Part shown: piece after piece, positions 17,546 through 24,872 of the stretch
Layout: the number at the start of each line of letters is the position of its first letter
Position numbering within the stretch: the first letter of the stretch is position 1
Assembly (NCBI GenBank): GCA_002437285.1
Contig: DJOV01000079.1
Location: 1 to 24,872, forward strand
Origin: Prevotella sp. UBA6429
GTDB lineage: Bacteria > Bacteroidota > Bacteroidia > Bacteroidales > Bacteroidaceae
Reading direction: 5' to 3'
Length of the DNA: 24,872 nt
Made by a program: the position numbers and the translations under genes
The notes under the pieces: model-generated
Told to the model about the DNA's origin: nothing
The model's database searches: none
What the model saw: only the letters and a program-made list of their open reading frames with translations

Positions 17546-19162
17546 TTAGTGGCTGTAGCCAGCGTTCTGCTGCCAACCGGTCTTGTTCAAGACACTTGTC
17601 GGAAGCGGGAACACACGGTGGGTCTTGTCGAAGTTGGCACTCGAATAGATGTGCTTGTGGAAGCCATACTCATCCTCGAAGTGACCAAAGCGAATCATGT
17701 CGTTGCGGCGCCAGTTCTCGTCGAAGAACTCACGTGCGCGCTCATCGTAGATTTCCTCCAGCGAGGGATTGTGGTCGATGGCGGGAGCGTGGACATACGA
17801 GCGAATCTGGTTGAACAGGCTCTGTGGCGTGTCGCCCAGGGTAGCGTTGGCACCGCGGGCGATGGCCTCAGCCTTCATCAGGATGATGTCGGCATAGCGG
17901 AAGATGGGCACATCATTGCCCTGGTTGCGATCGTTCTTGAAGTCGGCGTCAGAGACAAACCACTTCACAGACTTGTAGCCCTGGCTGTATCCGTTCACGT
18001 CATTGCCCACATTGAGTTCTTCCTCACCATTGGTCTTCAGCGTAATATCCTTGCTCAAAGTCACTGTTTGTCCCTTGAAGGTCCACGGCGTGGATGTCTT
18101 CTGGTAAGTGGTGGGATCATAGTTGTAGATCATCCCTGCCAGCACATGGCCCTGGCGATCGTCCTGGCTCAGCGCCATCAGGCGGTCGGACATCTCGGGC
18201 GTGATGGAGAAGTTGCCACCGACCGACTTCGACAGCTTGGTGCCAAAGTAGCTGCCTCCGGCGTCATTGGCCTTACGCCACGTGCGCGGGCGCCCATACT
18301 GCATACCCGTGTTTTTGATGGGATCATAAGGCATGGCATAAATGAAGTCCTTGATCTGCGCTCCATTGTTGGGATAGAACTTGGACAAGTAGGAATCCGT
18401 CAAGTTGAACTTGCCGCCCTGTATGATGTCGTCGCAGAGTTCCACTACACGGTTGAGCTTGTCGTTGGTGTAGTGGGCGGCATCGTAAGCATCAACACTG
18501 GCGGCGGTGTAGACCGGCCAGTTGATGTAGAGCTTGGCGAGCAGGGCCTCAGCCATCCATCGTGTGGGCTTGCCGTAAGTATTGGCCGTCACGTTGGTGG
18601 TAAGGTCGGGGATGACAGCCTCCAGCTCGTTGGCAATGAACTGCGCCACCTGGGCACGCGGCTGACGCTGTATCACGTCATTCTCACCGGCGATGGAATC
18701 AAGGATGGGCACGTCACCATAGCTGTCCATCAGGATGAAGTGGTAGAAGGCGCGGATGGCACGTGCCGAAGCCACGCCGCTGCCACCCTCGTTGCCACCC
18801 ATGTCACGGATGGCAAAGTTGGCCTTGGTGATGCCTGACGCCACATCCTCATACCAACCGATGGAAGCATCGTCAGGCGAGAAGTTGTGCTGACAGGTGT
18901 TCTTGTAAGTGCCTTGGTCATAGTAGTCGCCATCAAAGCTGACGCCAACCCACTCGTCGCTCGAAAGGGCTTGCGCCTCCATGTAGCGGCGCCCCAAGGT
19001 TCCTCTCCAGTGACAGTAGACATCAGCCAACTTGGCCTCCTGCGCAATTTCCGAATCCGGATACTTCGTGTATTGGGAATCGACATCGACATTCAGGTCC
19101 GTGCAACCCGTGGCCAAGCCCAACAGTCCGGCTGCACAGATGAACAATATGTTTTTTTTCAT
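17546..19162 (-). CDS. SusD/RagB-family outer-membrane glycan-binding lipoprotein
   Basis: A 538-residue surface lipoprotein that binds oligosaccharides and sits as a lid on its SusC partner. The lipoprotein signal peptide has the lipobox LATGC with the acylated Cys20. The N-terminal helical part includes the typical YADVYCHWRG-like helix (AKLADVYCHWRG at 43-54). The C-terminus carries the family signature IYDERAREFFDENWRRNDMIRFGHF and ends in QQNAGYSH. The length is typical. It starts 25 bp after the susC stop, the invariant SusC-SusD order. It is followed by a strong hairpin. The glycan bound cannot be read from the sequence; the neighbours suggest an alpha-mannoside. Confidence 0.95.
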   Translation of the reverse strand: MKKNILFICAAGLLGLATGCTDLNVDVDSQYTKYPDSEIAQEAKLADVYCHWRGTLGRRYMEAQALSSDEWVGVSFDGDYYDQGTYKNTCQHNFSPDDASIGWYEDVASGITKANFAIRDMGGNEGGSGVASARAIRAFYHFILMDSYGDVPILDSIAGENDVIQRQPRAQVAQFIANELEAVIPDLTTNVTANTYGKPTRWMAEALLAKLYINWPVYTAASVDAYDAAHYTNDKLNRVVELCDDIIQGGKFNLTDSYLSKFYPNNGAQIKDFIYAMPYDPIKNTGMQYGRPRTWRKANDAGGSYFGTKLSKSVGGNFSITPEMSDRLMALSQDDRQGHVLAGMIYNYDPTTYQKTSTPWTFKGQTVTLSKDITLKTNGEEELNVGNDVNGYSQGYKSVKWFVSDADFKNDRNQGNDVPIFRYADIILMKAEAIARGANATLGDTPQSLFNQIRSYVHAPAIDHNPSLEEIYDERAREFFDENWRRNDMIRFGHFEDEYGFHKHIYSSANFDKTHRVFPLPTSVLNKTGWQQNAGYSH

Positions 19163-19187
19163 AATGAGTTCAATTAATCAGTAAAAC

Positions 19188-22100
19188 CTAAAAGTTCACT
19201 TTCACACCTACCATATAAGTGCGTGTGTGGGGATAGACGCTCCAACGATAGTCCACACCCGGCGACGTACCACCCATATCAACCTCCGGGTCAAGTCCCT
19301 TGTAGCTGGTGATGGTGAAGACATTGTTGGCCGTGAAGTAGAGTGTGGCATCGTTGATCCAGCCGTTGAAGCAGCCACGGAAGGTGTAACCGAGCGACAG
19401 GGTCTGCAAGCGGAAGTAGCTGCCATTCTCTATCCAGCGGTCCGAAGGATAGTTGGGCGAGGTGTTGACCGCATACGTTCCATCAGCGAGTTTAGTCACC
19501 TGCTCCTTGGCGAAGTCGGCAAGCACGTTCTTCGTGCCAGCGGCGGAAGCCAAGTTGGAAGCAGCCATGTAGCTGGCACGCGCGCCATCATAAATCTTGT
19601 TGCCGAAGACACCGGTGAAGAAGGCGGTGAGGTACCAGTTCTTGTAGGTCACGGTGTTGTTCCATCCGAGATTGAGCTTGGGCTGTGCGCTGCCTGTAAT
19701 AACGCGGTCGCGGCTATCATCAGGTGTCGTTGTGACCTCACCAGTGCGCTTACCCTGGTCGTCATGTACATAATAGGTGGCCTGGCCCAGGTTGTTGAAG
19801 CCGGCAAACTCGAACGTGTAGAACGTGCCAAGCGGCTCGCCCTCGAGGATACGCTGCGTGTAGCCGTTGTTGGAGACACCAGCCACCATGGGATCGCCCT
19901 GCGTGAACTTGTCGGTGTGGTAGATGTTGTTCGACAACTTGTCCACACGGTTCATGTTGTGCGAGAGGTTGATCGAGGTGTTCCAGCGCAGGTCCTTGGT
20001 CTGGATGACATCGGCATTGACGGTGAACTCCACGCCACGGTTAGTGATCTCACCCACGTTGGCGTTAATCTCACCATAAGGATAGACATTGGTGGAGACA
20101 GGATAGTTCCAGATGAGATCCCATGTTCTCTTGTTGTAGAACTCAATGCTTCCGTTGATGCGACCATTGAGGAAGGCGTAGTCAAGGCCGACGTTGAACA
20201 TACCTGTCGACTCCCACTTCAGGTTTGCGTTGGCATTCTTCGTGGCACCGAGCGTGCGGTAAGAAATAGTCTGGCCATCTTCCGTGACATAATCGAAATA
20301 GCCAATGGCACCATAGGTTGCCACAGCCGAGTAAGCGCCGAATCCAAGCGCGTTGCCGCTGACACCATAGCCCACGCGGAGCTTCAGGTTGGAGAGCACA
20401 TTCTGGTTCTTCATGAAGGGCTCCTCAGTGATGTTCCAAGCGGCGCTGACCGAGGGGAAGGTGCCCCAGCGGTTGTTCTTGCCGAAGACCGACGAACCGT
20501 CACGGCGGATGGTGGCCTGGAGCATGTAGCGGCTGTTGTAAGAATAGTTGACACGCCCGTAGAACGAGATGTTGCGCACGGTCTCCTTCACACCACTCTC
20601 CACACCGGCAATGCCCTCGATGGTGCTGGCGTAGGTGAGGTTGTTCCACTTCACGTAGTCGTCGAAGAAGTTGTGAACGGTTAGTCCGAAGCCATCGTTG
20701 TTGACGCGTTCCTCCCAGGAATAACCGGCCATGAGCGAGAGACTGTGCACTTTGTTGAAGGTGTGGCTGTAGTTGGCATATCCCTCAAAGGTGCTCTCGT
20801 GGCCGAAGTAGGTGTTGCGGTTGGCCTGTCCGTTCTGTCCGGCGGTGATCTCCGAGAGTGTGGAGTGGTAGGTGCTGGAGGTGCGCTGATGGTTGCCAAA
20901 CGAGTAGTTGGCGTTGAAGTCGAGACCATCGATGATGTGCACGGTGGCCTTGGCAGTGAACTGCTGGCGCTTCCAGTTGTTCTCACTGGTGTCCTCATCG
21001 ATCATGTGCAGGGGGTTGAAGTTCTTGTCCTTTCCCGCCCAGTCGACGGGGTTGAGCGGCGAGAAGTAGTTCATGGCGTCCATGACCGATGCACCCTCGT
21101 TGCGCATCGACACACCGGCATACTTGCCATACATGAGGTTGGCACCGATGGAGAGGTCCACATGGTCCTTGAGAATGGAGGTGGTGATGAGCGAGCGGAC
21201 GTTGAGTCGGTTCATGTCGCTGCCCTTGATGATGCCCTGACGGTTGTGGTAGCTGACACTGGCCATGTACTTGGTCTTGTCGTTGCCACCGTTGATGTTG
21301 ACATTGTGGTTGTGGCTGACACCCGTGCGGAGCACTTCCTTCTGCCAGTCGACATTGCCGCCGTTGTTGTCTATGTTGGTGCCGGTCTTCTCGCCGAGGT
21401 CGAGGAGCTGCTGGGCGCTCATCATGTCGAGCGTCTTGGCCACGCGGTCGAAGCCCACATAGCCGTTGTAGCTGACGTTGGTGCGGCCGGCCTTGCCCTT
21501 CTTCGTGGTGATGATGATGACACCGTTGGCAGCCTTGGAGCCATAGATGGCTGTGGCTGTGGCGTCGCGCAGCACATCGATCGACTCGATGTCGTCGGGC
21601 GACACCATGGAGATGTCCACACCGGGTATGCCGTCAATGACATAGTAGGGTTGCATGGCCTCTCCTGTTCGGAGCGACGAGGCGCCTCGCAGCGAGATGC
21701 TGGGCGTGCCGTTGGGGTCGCCCGTGGAGGTGACGAAAAGTCCGGGCACCTTACCCTGCAACATCTGTGCGGGGTCGGTGAACACACCCTGGTTGAGGTC
21801 CTTGGCATTGACGGTGGTGATGGACGACGTGACATCCTTGCGGCGCATCGTGCCATAGCCCACGACCACATACTCCTTGAGCGTCTGGTCAGCCTCCTTC
21901 ATCCGGACGTCTTGTCCTGGCGTGATGACCTGCGGCTCGTACCCCGTGTAGGTCACACGCAACTTGGCGCCAGCCTTGGTGGTGTTGAGGCGGTAGCGAC
22001 CGTTGGTGTCGGTCGTCGTCCCGTTCTGCGTGCCCTGTTCGAGGACACTCACGCCGACGAGCGGCTCGCCATTGGCATCGGTGATGACACCAGTCTTGAG

Positions 22101-22196
22101 ACCCTGTGCCATGGCCGTGGCGCCGCAAAGCATCAAAGCAGCGGATAGCAGCGGGCGCCGCAATCCGACCTTCACTTGGCTCTTACTTTTCTTCAT
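19188..22196 (-). CDS. SusC/RagA-family TonB-dependent outer-membrane transporter
   Basis: A 1002-residue TonB-linked beta-barrel that imports glycans captured by SusD. Residues 1-31 are a long basic signal peptide. Residues of about 33-105 form a carboxypeptidase-D regulatory-like domain (GVITDANGEPLVGVSVLEQGTQNGTTTD). The TonB-box/linker is YVVVGYGTMRRKDVTSSI at about 109-126. The plug domain contains the SusC signature IESIDVLRDATATAIYGSKAANGVIIITTKKG at about 203-234. The barrel runs to the terminal aromatic strand YMVGVKVNF. There is no N-terminal STN domain, so there is no sign of anti-sigma signalling through this receptor. It lies 41 bp after the GH28-like gene and 25 bp before susD, so all three are probably co-transcribed. 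Confidence 0.96.
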   Translation of the reverse strand: MKKSKSQVKVGLRRPLLSAALMLCGATAMAQGLKTGVITDANGEPLVGVSVLEQGTQNGTTTDTNGRYRLNTTKAGAKLRVTYTGYEPQVITPGQDVRMKEADQTLKEYVVVGYGTMRRKDVTSSITTVNAKDLNQGVFTDPAQMLQGKVPGLFVTSTGDPNGTPSISLRGASSLRTGEAMQPYYVIDGIPGVDISMVSPDDIESIDVLRDATATAIYGSKAANGVIIITTKKGKAGRTNVSYNGYVGFDRVAKTLDMMSAQQLLDLGEKTGTNIDNNGGNVDWQKEVLRTGVSHNHNVNINGGNDKTKYMASVSYHNRQGIIKGSDMNRLNVRSLITTSILKDHVDLSIGANLMYGKYAGVSMRNEGASVMDAMNYFSPLNPVDWAGKDKNFNPLHMIDEDTSENNWKRQQFTAKATVHIIDGLDFNANYSFGNHQRTSSTYHSTLSEITAGQNGQANRNTYFGHESTFEGYANYSHTFNKVHSLSLMAGYSWEERVNNDGFGLTVHNFFDDYVKWNNLTYASTIEGIAGVESGVKETVRNISFYGRVNYSYNSRYMLQATIRRDGSSVFGKNNRWGTFPSVSAAWNITEEPFMKNQNVLSNLKLRVGYGVSGNALGFGAYSAVATYGAIGYFDYVTEDGQTISYRTLGATKNANANLKWESTGMFNVGLDYAFLNGRINGSIEFYNKRTWDLIWNYPVSTNVYPYGEINANVGEITNRGVEFTVNADVIQTKDLRWNTSINLSHNMNRVDKLSNNIYHTDKFTQGDPMVAGVSNNGYTQRILEGEPLGTFYTFEFAGFNNLGQATYYVHDDQGKRTGEVTTTPDDSRDRVITGSAQPKLNLGWNNTVTYKNWYLTAFFTGVFGNKIYDGARASYMAASNLASAAGTKNVLADFAKEQVTKLADGTYAVNTSPNYPSDRWIENGSYFRLQTLSLGYTFRGCFNGWINDATLYFTANNVFTITSYKGLDPEVDMGGTSPGVDYRWSVYPHTRTYMVGVKVNF

Positions 22197-22237
22197 AAGC
22201 GTTCATTTGATTGGTTTATAATGATGTAGTTAGTTAT

Positions 22238-23620
22238 TCATTTTGTGGTATCGGGCGCAACAGTCCCATTGCGCACCCCACCATAATCGATGCCGGGAGC
22301 GGCAGTGACATGCAGGTCGGCGGTGACGGAAGCGGCCTTGTCAACGAAGAGACCATAGACCTTGTCGCGCACGAAGCCCTCCCCCTTGCAGGGGCGCTTG
22401 TCGTAGACGCCGCCCTGGTAGGCGGTTTGCGGCCGGAGATGGAGGCGCACATTGGTGAGCGTGATGTCACGCACCTTGCTGTCGGTGTCGCCCCCGATGA
22501 AGCATCCGTTCTCCGAGGTGGCGAAGATGTTGGCGAAATGAATGCGGCTCACCTCGCCCGAACGTCCCTCAGTCTGCCCCACAGGGAATCGCCAGTTGGC
22601 ATCCTTGTGGTTGCCGTCGGCACGCGGATAGGAGGTGACATAGATGGGCTCAGCCTTGCCCCACCACACGTCTGACCACAAGCGGCAGTCCATGATGATG
22701 TTGGAGAACAGCACGTCGGTCACCGTGCCCTCATCGCGGTTCTGTATGCCGAGGCCGCGGTTGCTGGCCGTGATGATGCAGTCGGCAATGGTCACATTGT
22801 AGATGGAGTCCATGTTCTCGGAGCCGATCTTCACAGCGCACGAGCGCGAGGTCATGGTGCAATTGCTGACGGTGATGTCATGGCAGGAGCCATACTCTGC
22901 AAACTCGCGTCGGTTCTTGAGACAGACGCAGTCGTCGCCCGAGGTAATGTGGCAGTTGGCGATACGCACATTACGCGAGTGGTCGATGTCGATACCGTCG
23001 CCATTGCGTATCTTGAGGTTGTTAAGCAGGTCTATGCCGTCGATGACCACGTCGTCGCAGCCAACAAGGTGAACCGTCCAATAGGCACCCTCACGGATGG
23101 TGATGTCGCGCAGGCAGACCTTCTGGCATCCGTAGAGTGTCAGCACGTGTGGACGGGGATCGAAGGTGGTGACGGGCTTCAGCTCATAGGAGTCGCTAAG
23201 CTCACGCCCCATGAACGCCACACCGTTGCCGTCGATGGTGCCGCGACCCGAGAAGGAGAGGTTGGTGCAACCCTTGGCCCAGAGCCACAACATGCCCTCG
23301 CCCTCGTTCTTAGCGAAAGCGCTGAGGCGGTAGAGACGCTCGTCGGGATGAGCCTTGAGCGTGGAGGTGGCATCGAGGTGAAGCTCCACATTCGACTTCA
23401 GCTGGATGGGCCCGGACAGGAAGGTGTGGTTGCGGGGAAAGAGCACTTGTCCGCCGCCCTCGGCCGAGCACTGGTCGATGGCACGCTGGATGGCAGCGGC
23501 GTCATTGGCCTGGCCGTCACCCCGGGCGCCAAAAGCCGTAACGTCATAAACATGCGACTGGGCTGATGCGCAGAGCACGGCAAGTAATAATAATAGGTAT
23601 GCGGTTAAGGTACGCTTCAT
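22238..23620 (-). CDS. GH28-like right-handed beta-helix glycoside hydrolase lacking the canonical active-site His
   Basis: A 460-residue secreted protein of the GH28 (polygalacturonase/rhamnogalacturonase) superfamily. The signal peptide is MKRTLTAYLLLLLAVLCASA. The chosen start lies 23 bp after a promoter -7 box; a longer frame from 23719 would run through that promoter. The fold is marked by YDVTAFGARGDGQANDAAAIQRAID at 25-49 and regular beta-helix coils. Two acidic motifs are intact: NGDGIDID with Asp208, and SGDDC with Asp229 and Asp230. The usual GHGISIGS segment reads SCAVKIGS (260-267), so the His position is Cys261. The RIK motif is replaced by RGLGI (288-292). Several Bacteroidota GH28-like proteins have a similar variant, so it may be an exo-acting or divergent enzyme rather than a dead one. 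It is first in the PUL. The family is certain; activity and substrate are not. Confidence 0.9.
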   Translation of the reverse strand: MKRTLTAYLLLLLAVLCASAQSHVYDVTAFGARGDGQANDAAAIQRAIDQCSAEGGGQVLFPRNHTFLSGPIQLKSNVELHLDATSTLKAHPDERLYRLSAFAKNEGEGMLWLWAKGCTNLSFSGRGTIDGNGVAFMGRELSDSYELKPVTTFDPRPHVLTLYGCQKVCLRDITIREGAYWTVHLVGCDDVVIDGIDLLNNLKIRNGDGIDIDHSRNVRIANCHITSGDDCVCLKNRREFAEYGSCHDITVSNCTMTSRSCAVKIGSENMDSIYNVTIADCIITASNRGLGIQNRDEGTVTDVLFSNIIMDCRLWSDVWWGKAEPIYVTSYPRADGNHKDANWRFPVGQTEGRSGEVSRIHFANIFATSENGCFIGGDTDSKVRDITLTNVRLHLRPQTAYQGGVYDKRPCKGEGFVRDKVYGLFVDKAASVTADLHVTAAPGIDYGGVRNGTVAPDTTK

Positions 23621-23642
23621 TCGAATTGGGTTTTTATCGTTG

Positions 23643-23672
23643 CAAATATAAAGCATTTTTGTCACAAACCAA
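23643..23672 (-). promoter_or_regulatory. Promoter of the PUL operon
   Basis: Read on the minus strand, a TTG (complement of 23672-23670) is followed after 19 bp by TATATTTG (complement of 23650-23643), matching TTG-N19-TAnnTTTG. The GH28-like ATG at 23620 follows 23 bp later. Confidence 0.62.
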
Positions 23673-23725
23673 TGGCTACGCCCCTTTTTTCTTTCAAAAA
23701 AGCATAAATGAAGCCCCACAAAATG

Positions 23726-23760
23726 ATAGGCGTGTTGCAGAAGAGCCAGGACACGCCTAT
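23726..23760 (-). terminator. Inverted repeat, probable terminator of the small frameshifted gene
   Basis: Perfect 10-base arms at 23726-23735 and 23751-23760 (ATAGGCGTGT and its complement) flank a 15-nt loop. On the minus strand it begins 33 bp after the stop of the small secreted-protein gene and is followed by CATTTTG, a short U run. It separates that gene from the PUL promoter. The U tract is weak, so termination is probable rather than certain. Confidence 0.5.
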
Positions 23761-23792
23761 AAGTGGAAATGCCAGGAATGAGACACTTGAGA

Positions 23793-24063
23793 TCATTTTG
23801 TCTTCTCCACTGTGTGGAGCACCTTACCTGTCTTGTCCGTCATGTACACGCGGAGCTTGTTCTTCGAGGCCGCAATGGCGGAGAAGCCAGGCTCGGGAGA
23901 ACAGGGACACCGTGCCCTCCACGGGCAGCACCTGCTTGTCCACATCGGTGATGCGCCCGCGGATGTTGCCCATTTCCGGACTTTCAGTAACGTCAGCCGC
24001 ATGGGCGGCCAGGGCAGTCAGCTCCATGGCAAAGGCCGATGCGAATAGTCTTCTTGATCTCAT
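23793..24063 (-). pseudogene. Small secreted protein gene with an apparent single-base frameshift
   Basis: From the ATG at 24063 the frame encodes a signal-peptide-like start (MRSRRLFASAFAMELTALAAHA) and then GNIRGRITDVDKQVLPVEGTVSLFS, which resembles the opening strands of a carboxypeptidase-regulatory-like domain. After Ser56 that frame turns into unconvincing sequence and stops at 23824. The overlapping frame takes over with EPGFSAIAASKNKLRVYMTDKTGKVLHTVEKTK and stops at 23793. Removing one base from the G run at 23895-23897 joins the two into one 89-residue protein. A -7 box upstream and a hairpin downstream fit the whole length. I do not recognise the family. It could be a decayed gene, a sequencing or assembly error in a homopolymer, or two coincidental frames. 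Confidence 0.5.
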
Positions 24064-24103
24064 AAAATCTCTGTAAAACTGTATTATCGTTGAATTACCG
24101 GTG

Positions 24104-24111
24104 CAAAGTTA
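24104..24111 (-). promoter_or_regulatory. -7 element for the small secreted-protein gene
   Basis: On the minus strand this reads TAACTTTG, matching TAnnTTTG, 40 bp before the ATG at 24063. No good TTG is seen at -33. It is identical to the -7 box assigned to tRNA-Pro at 24512-24519. Confidence 0.48.
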
Positions 24112-24323
24112 CGGCCACCGGATTACGAAGCGGTTACAGCGCCTTTACAGTTGCGATAACAAGTCGTTAAGAAGGGATTTCAATCGTATGGTCCCGACGC
24201 GCTGGCCAAGGCCTTAGTACAGGAATCCTAAAGCCATAGTACCAGAATAGCCCTTGCAGCATCATCCACAATTCCGGAAGAGTCTTCAGCCATAACAATA
24301 AGGTAGCGGTGACAGGCCATGCC

Positions 24324-24381
24324 ATAAAACTAAAGCAAGGAAAGGCCAAATGACACACGGTCACTTGGCCTTTCCTTGCTT
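24324..24381 (-). terminator. Terminator of tRNA-Pro
   Basis: A perfect 17-bp stem pairs 24381-24365 with 24349-24333 around a 15-nt loop. It is followed on the minus strand by TAGTTTTAT (24332-24324). The first base of the stem is the final A of the encoded tRNA CCA end, so the hairpin abuts the mature tRNA directly. Confidence 0.85.
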
Positions 24382-24456
24382 GGTCGGGATTACTGGACTC
24401 GAACCAGCGACCCCTACGTCCCGAACGTAGTGCGCTACCAACTGCGCTAAATCCCG
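24381..24456 (-). tRNA. tRNA-Pro(CGG)
   Basis: A 76-nt cloverleaf reads proline codon CCG. The acceptor stem is CGGGATT with AATCCCG, the D arm is GCGC/GCGC, and the anticodon stem CTACG/CGTAG encloses the loop TTCGGGA with anticodon CGG. The T arm is GCTGG/CCAGT around TTCGAGT. The discriminator is A and the 3' CCA is encoded. It lies divergently from tRNA-Phe and ends at a strong hairpin. Confidence 0.97.
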
Positions 24457-24511
24457 ATGGTCTCTGCGTGGATGAAGCCTCACGGAAGCCCTCATCATTT
24501 GAAGACGACTG

Positions 24512-24519
24512 CAAAGTTA
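24512..24519 (-). promoter_or_regulatory. -7 element for tRNA-Pro
   Basis: On the minus strand this reads TAACTTTG (TAnnTTTG), about 55 bp before the tRNA-Pro 5' end. The matching -33 region has no clear TTG. The intervening DNA would be the 5' leader removed by RNase P. Confidence 0.5.
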
Positions 24520-24560
24520 CATCTTTTTTTTGAAACGCGTGCATTTTTCTTGGGAAAAAT

Positions 24561-24591
24561 TTGCAGGTTCCGACAAAAAGCACTACCTTTG
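24561..24591 (+). promoter_or_regulatory. Promoter of tRNA-Phe
   Basis: A TTG at 24561-24563 and TACCTTTG at 24584-24591, separated by 20 bp, match the Bacteroidota -33/-7 consensus. The tRNA-Phe 5' end is 55 bp further on. Confidence 0.7.
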
Positions 24592-24646
24592 CACTCGCAA
24601 ATGAGAAATACGGCATTCCACGCCACACTTCTCTTGCTCAACAGAG

Positions 24647-24719
24647 GGTACCTTAGCTCAGGTGGTAGAGCAATGGACTGAAAATCCATGTGTCCTTGGT
24701 TCAACTCCAAGAGGTACCA
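24647..24719 (+). tRNA. tRNA-Phe(GAA)
   Basis: A 73-nt cloverleaf with acceptor stem GGTACCT/AGGTACC, D arm GCTC/GAGC, anticodon stem ATGGA/TCCAT around CTGAAAA (anticodon GAA), T arm CTTGG/CCAAG around TTCAACT, and discriminator A. The 3' CCA is not encoded (CTT follows), unlike the neighbouring tRNA-Pro, so it must be added after transcription. Confidence 0.97.
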
Positions 24720-24736
24720 CTTCCTCCTTTCATTCT

Positions 24737-24771
24737 GTCCGGTTCTCGTTTTGCGAGGCCGGACTTTTTTT
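24737..24771 (+). terminator. Terminator of tRNA-Phe
   Basis: A 6-bp GC-rich stem GTCCGG (24737-24742) with CCGGAC (24759-24764) contains an inner CTCG/CGAG pair and is followed by seven T residues at 24765-24771. It starts 17 bp after the tRNA. Confidence 0.9.
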
Positions 24772-24872
24772 ATGGTGCTCATTTGTCAGCAGCCACCTTA
24801 TGGTGGGTTCTATAAATTACCACCTTTAGGTAACAAGTCACAGTAGGGGTTATGTTTTGCCGTCTTTTGGCC

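Larger units (their letters stand above)
11312..23620 (-). other. Polysaccharide utilisation locus (GH28-like, SusC, SusD, GH92, phosphatase-GH92)
   Basis: Five consecutive minus-strand genes have gaps of 41, 25, about 194 and 7 bp and share the hallmarks of a Bacteroidota PUL: a TonB-dependent SusC transporter, a SusD lipoprotein and secreted glycoside hydrolases. The two GH92 domains point to alpha-mannosides, and the fused phosphatase to phosphorylated ones. No hybrid two-component regulator or ECF sigma/anti-sigma pair lies beside it in this window, so its regulator is not visible. A promoter lies just upstream of the first gene, and a terminator-like hairpin lies after susD. Confidence 0.85.

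Noticed and set aside
17495..22148. Long plus-strand open frames (447, 485 and 467 codons) opposite the susD and susC genes.
   Set aside because: These are antisense shadows of GC-rich codon usage. The minus-strand products have complete family signatures, whereas the plus-strand translations are Val/Gly/His-rich without domains.
22197..22237. Possible separate promoter between the GH28-like gene and susC.
   Set aside because: The 41-bp gap contains no TAnnTTTG on the minus strand, so co-transcription from the upstream promoter is the simpler reading.
24167..24330. A minus-strand hydrophobic frame (LLLWLKTLPELWMMLQGLFWYYGF...) below the tRNA-Pro terminator.
   Set aside because: The frame extends back through the terminator and the tRNA gene, has no promoter of its own, and has no recognisable domain.

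Overview
The window looks chromosomal and comes from a member of the Bacteroidota, most likely Prevotella or a close relative. Four things point there: a SusC/SusD pair, a C10 (streptopain/interpain-type) protease, C-terminal tails resembling type IX secretion (T9SS) signals, and repeated Bacteroidota promoter elements (TAnnTTTG at about -7, in several cases with TTG/TTTG 19-20 bp upstream) with no Shine-Dalgarno sequences. Base composition is GC-rich by eye (mid to high 50s percent). The ATPase gene near 10-11 kb and the intergenic DNA are visibly more AT-rich.

Positions 1-11158 are read on the plus strand. An ElaA-like acetyltransferase and a membrane-spanning TPR/AraC regulator form a probable two-gene unit that ends at a strong terminator. 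A second unit follows at once: a secreted C10 cysteine protease and a 1389-residue secreted modular protein (fibronectin-III-like and adhesin/jelly-roll modules). Both carry T9SS-like tails, and the unit closes with a strong terminator. Next come two single-gene units, a Bax-inhibitor-1 family membrane protein and an AAA/STAND-like ATPase. Each has its own -7 box.

Positions 23620-11312 are read on the minus strand and form a polysaccharide utilisation locus (PUL). The order is GH28-like beta-helix hydrolase, SusC transporter, SusD lipoprotein, a GH92 alpha-mannosidase with an unrecognised C-terminal domain, and a remarkable fusion of a histidine acid phosphatase to a second complete GH92 domain. 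A terminator-like hairpin sits between susD and the first GH92 gene and could set the ratio of binding/transport proteins to enzymes. I infer a phosphorylated alpha-mannoside target, such as fungal phosphomannan or phosphorylated high-mannose N-glycans. In that model glycans are trimmed, bound by SusD, imported by SusC, and finished by phosphatase plus mannosidase.

Positions 23640-24872 hold the PUL promoter, a small secreted-protein gene that appears broken by a single-base frameshift, and a back-to-back tRNA pair: tRNA-Pro(CGG) on the minus strand and tRNA-Phe(GAA) on the plus strand, each with a recognisable promoter element and terminator. I see no gene in the stretches 1-143, 11159-11311, 24112-24323 or 24772-24872. 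No CRISPR array, insertion sequence, riboswitch or rRNA was recognised.
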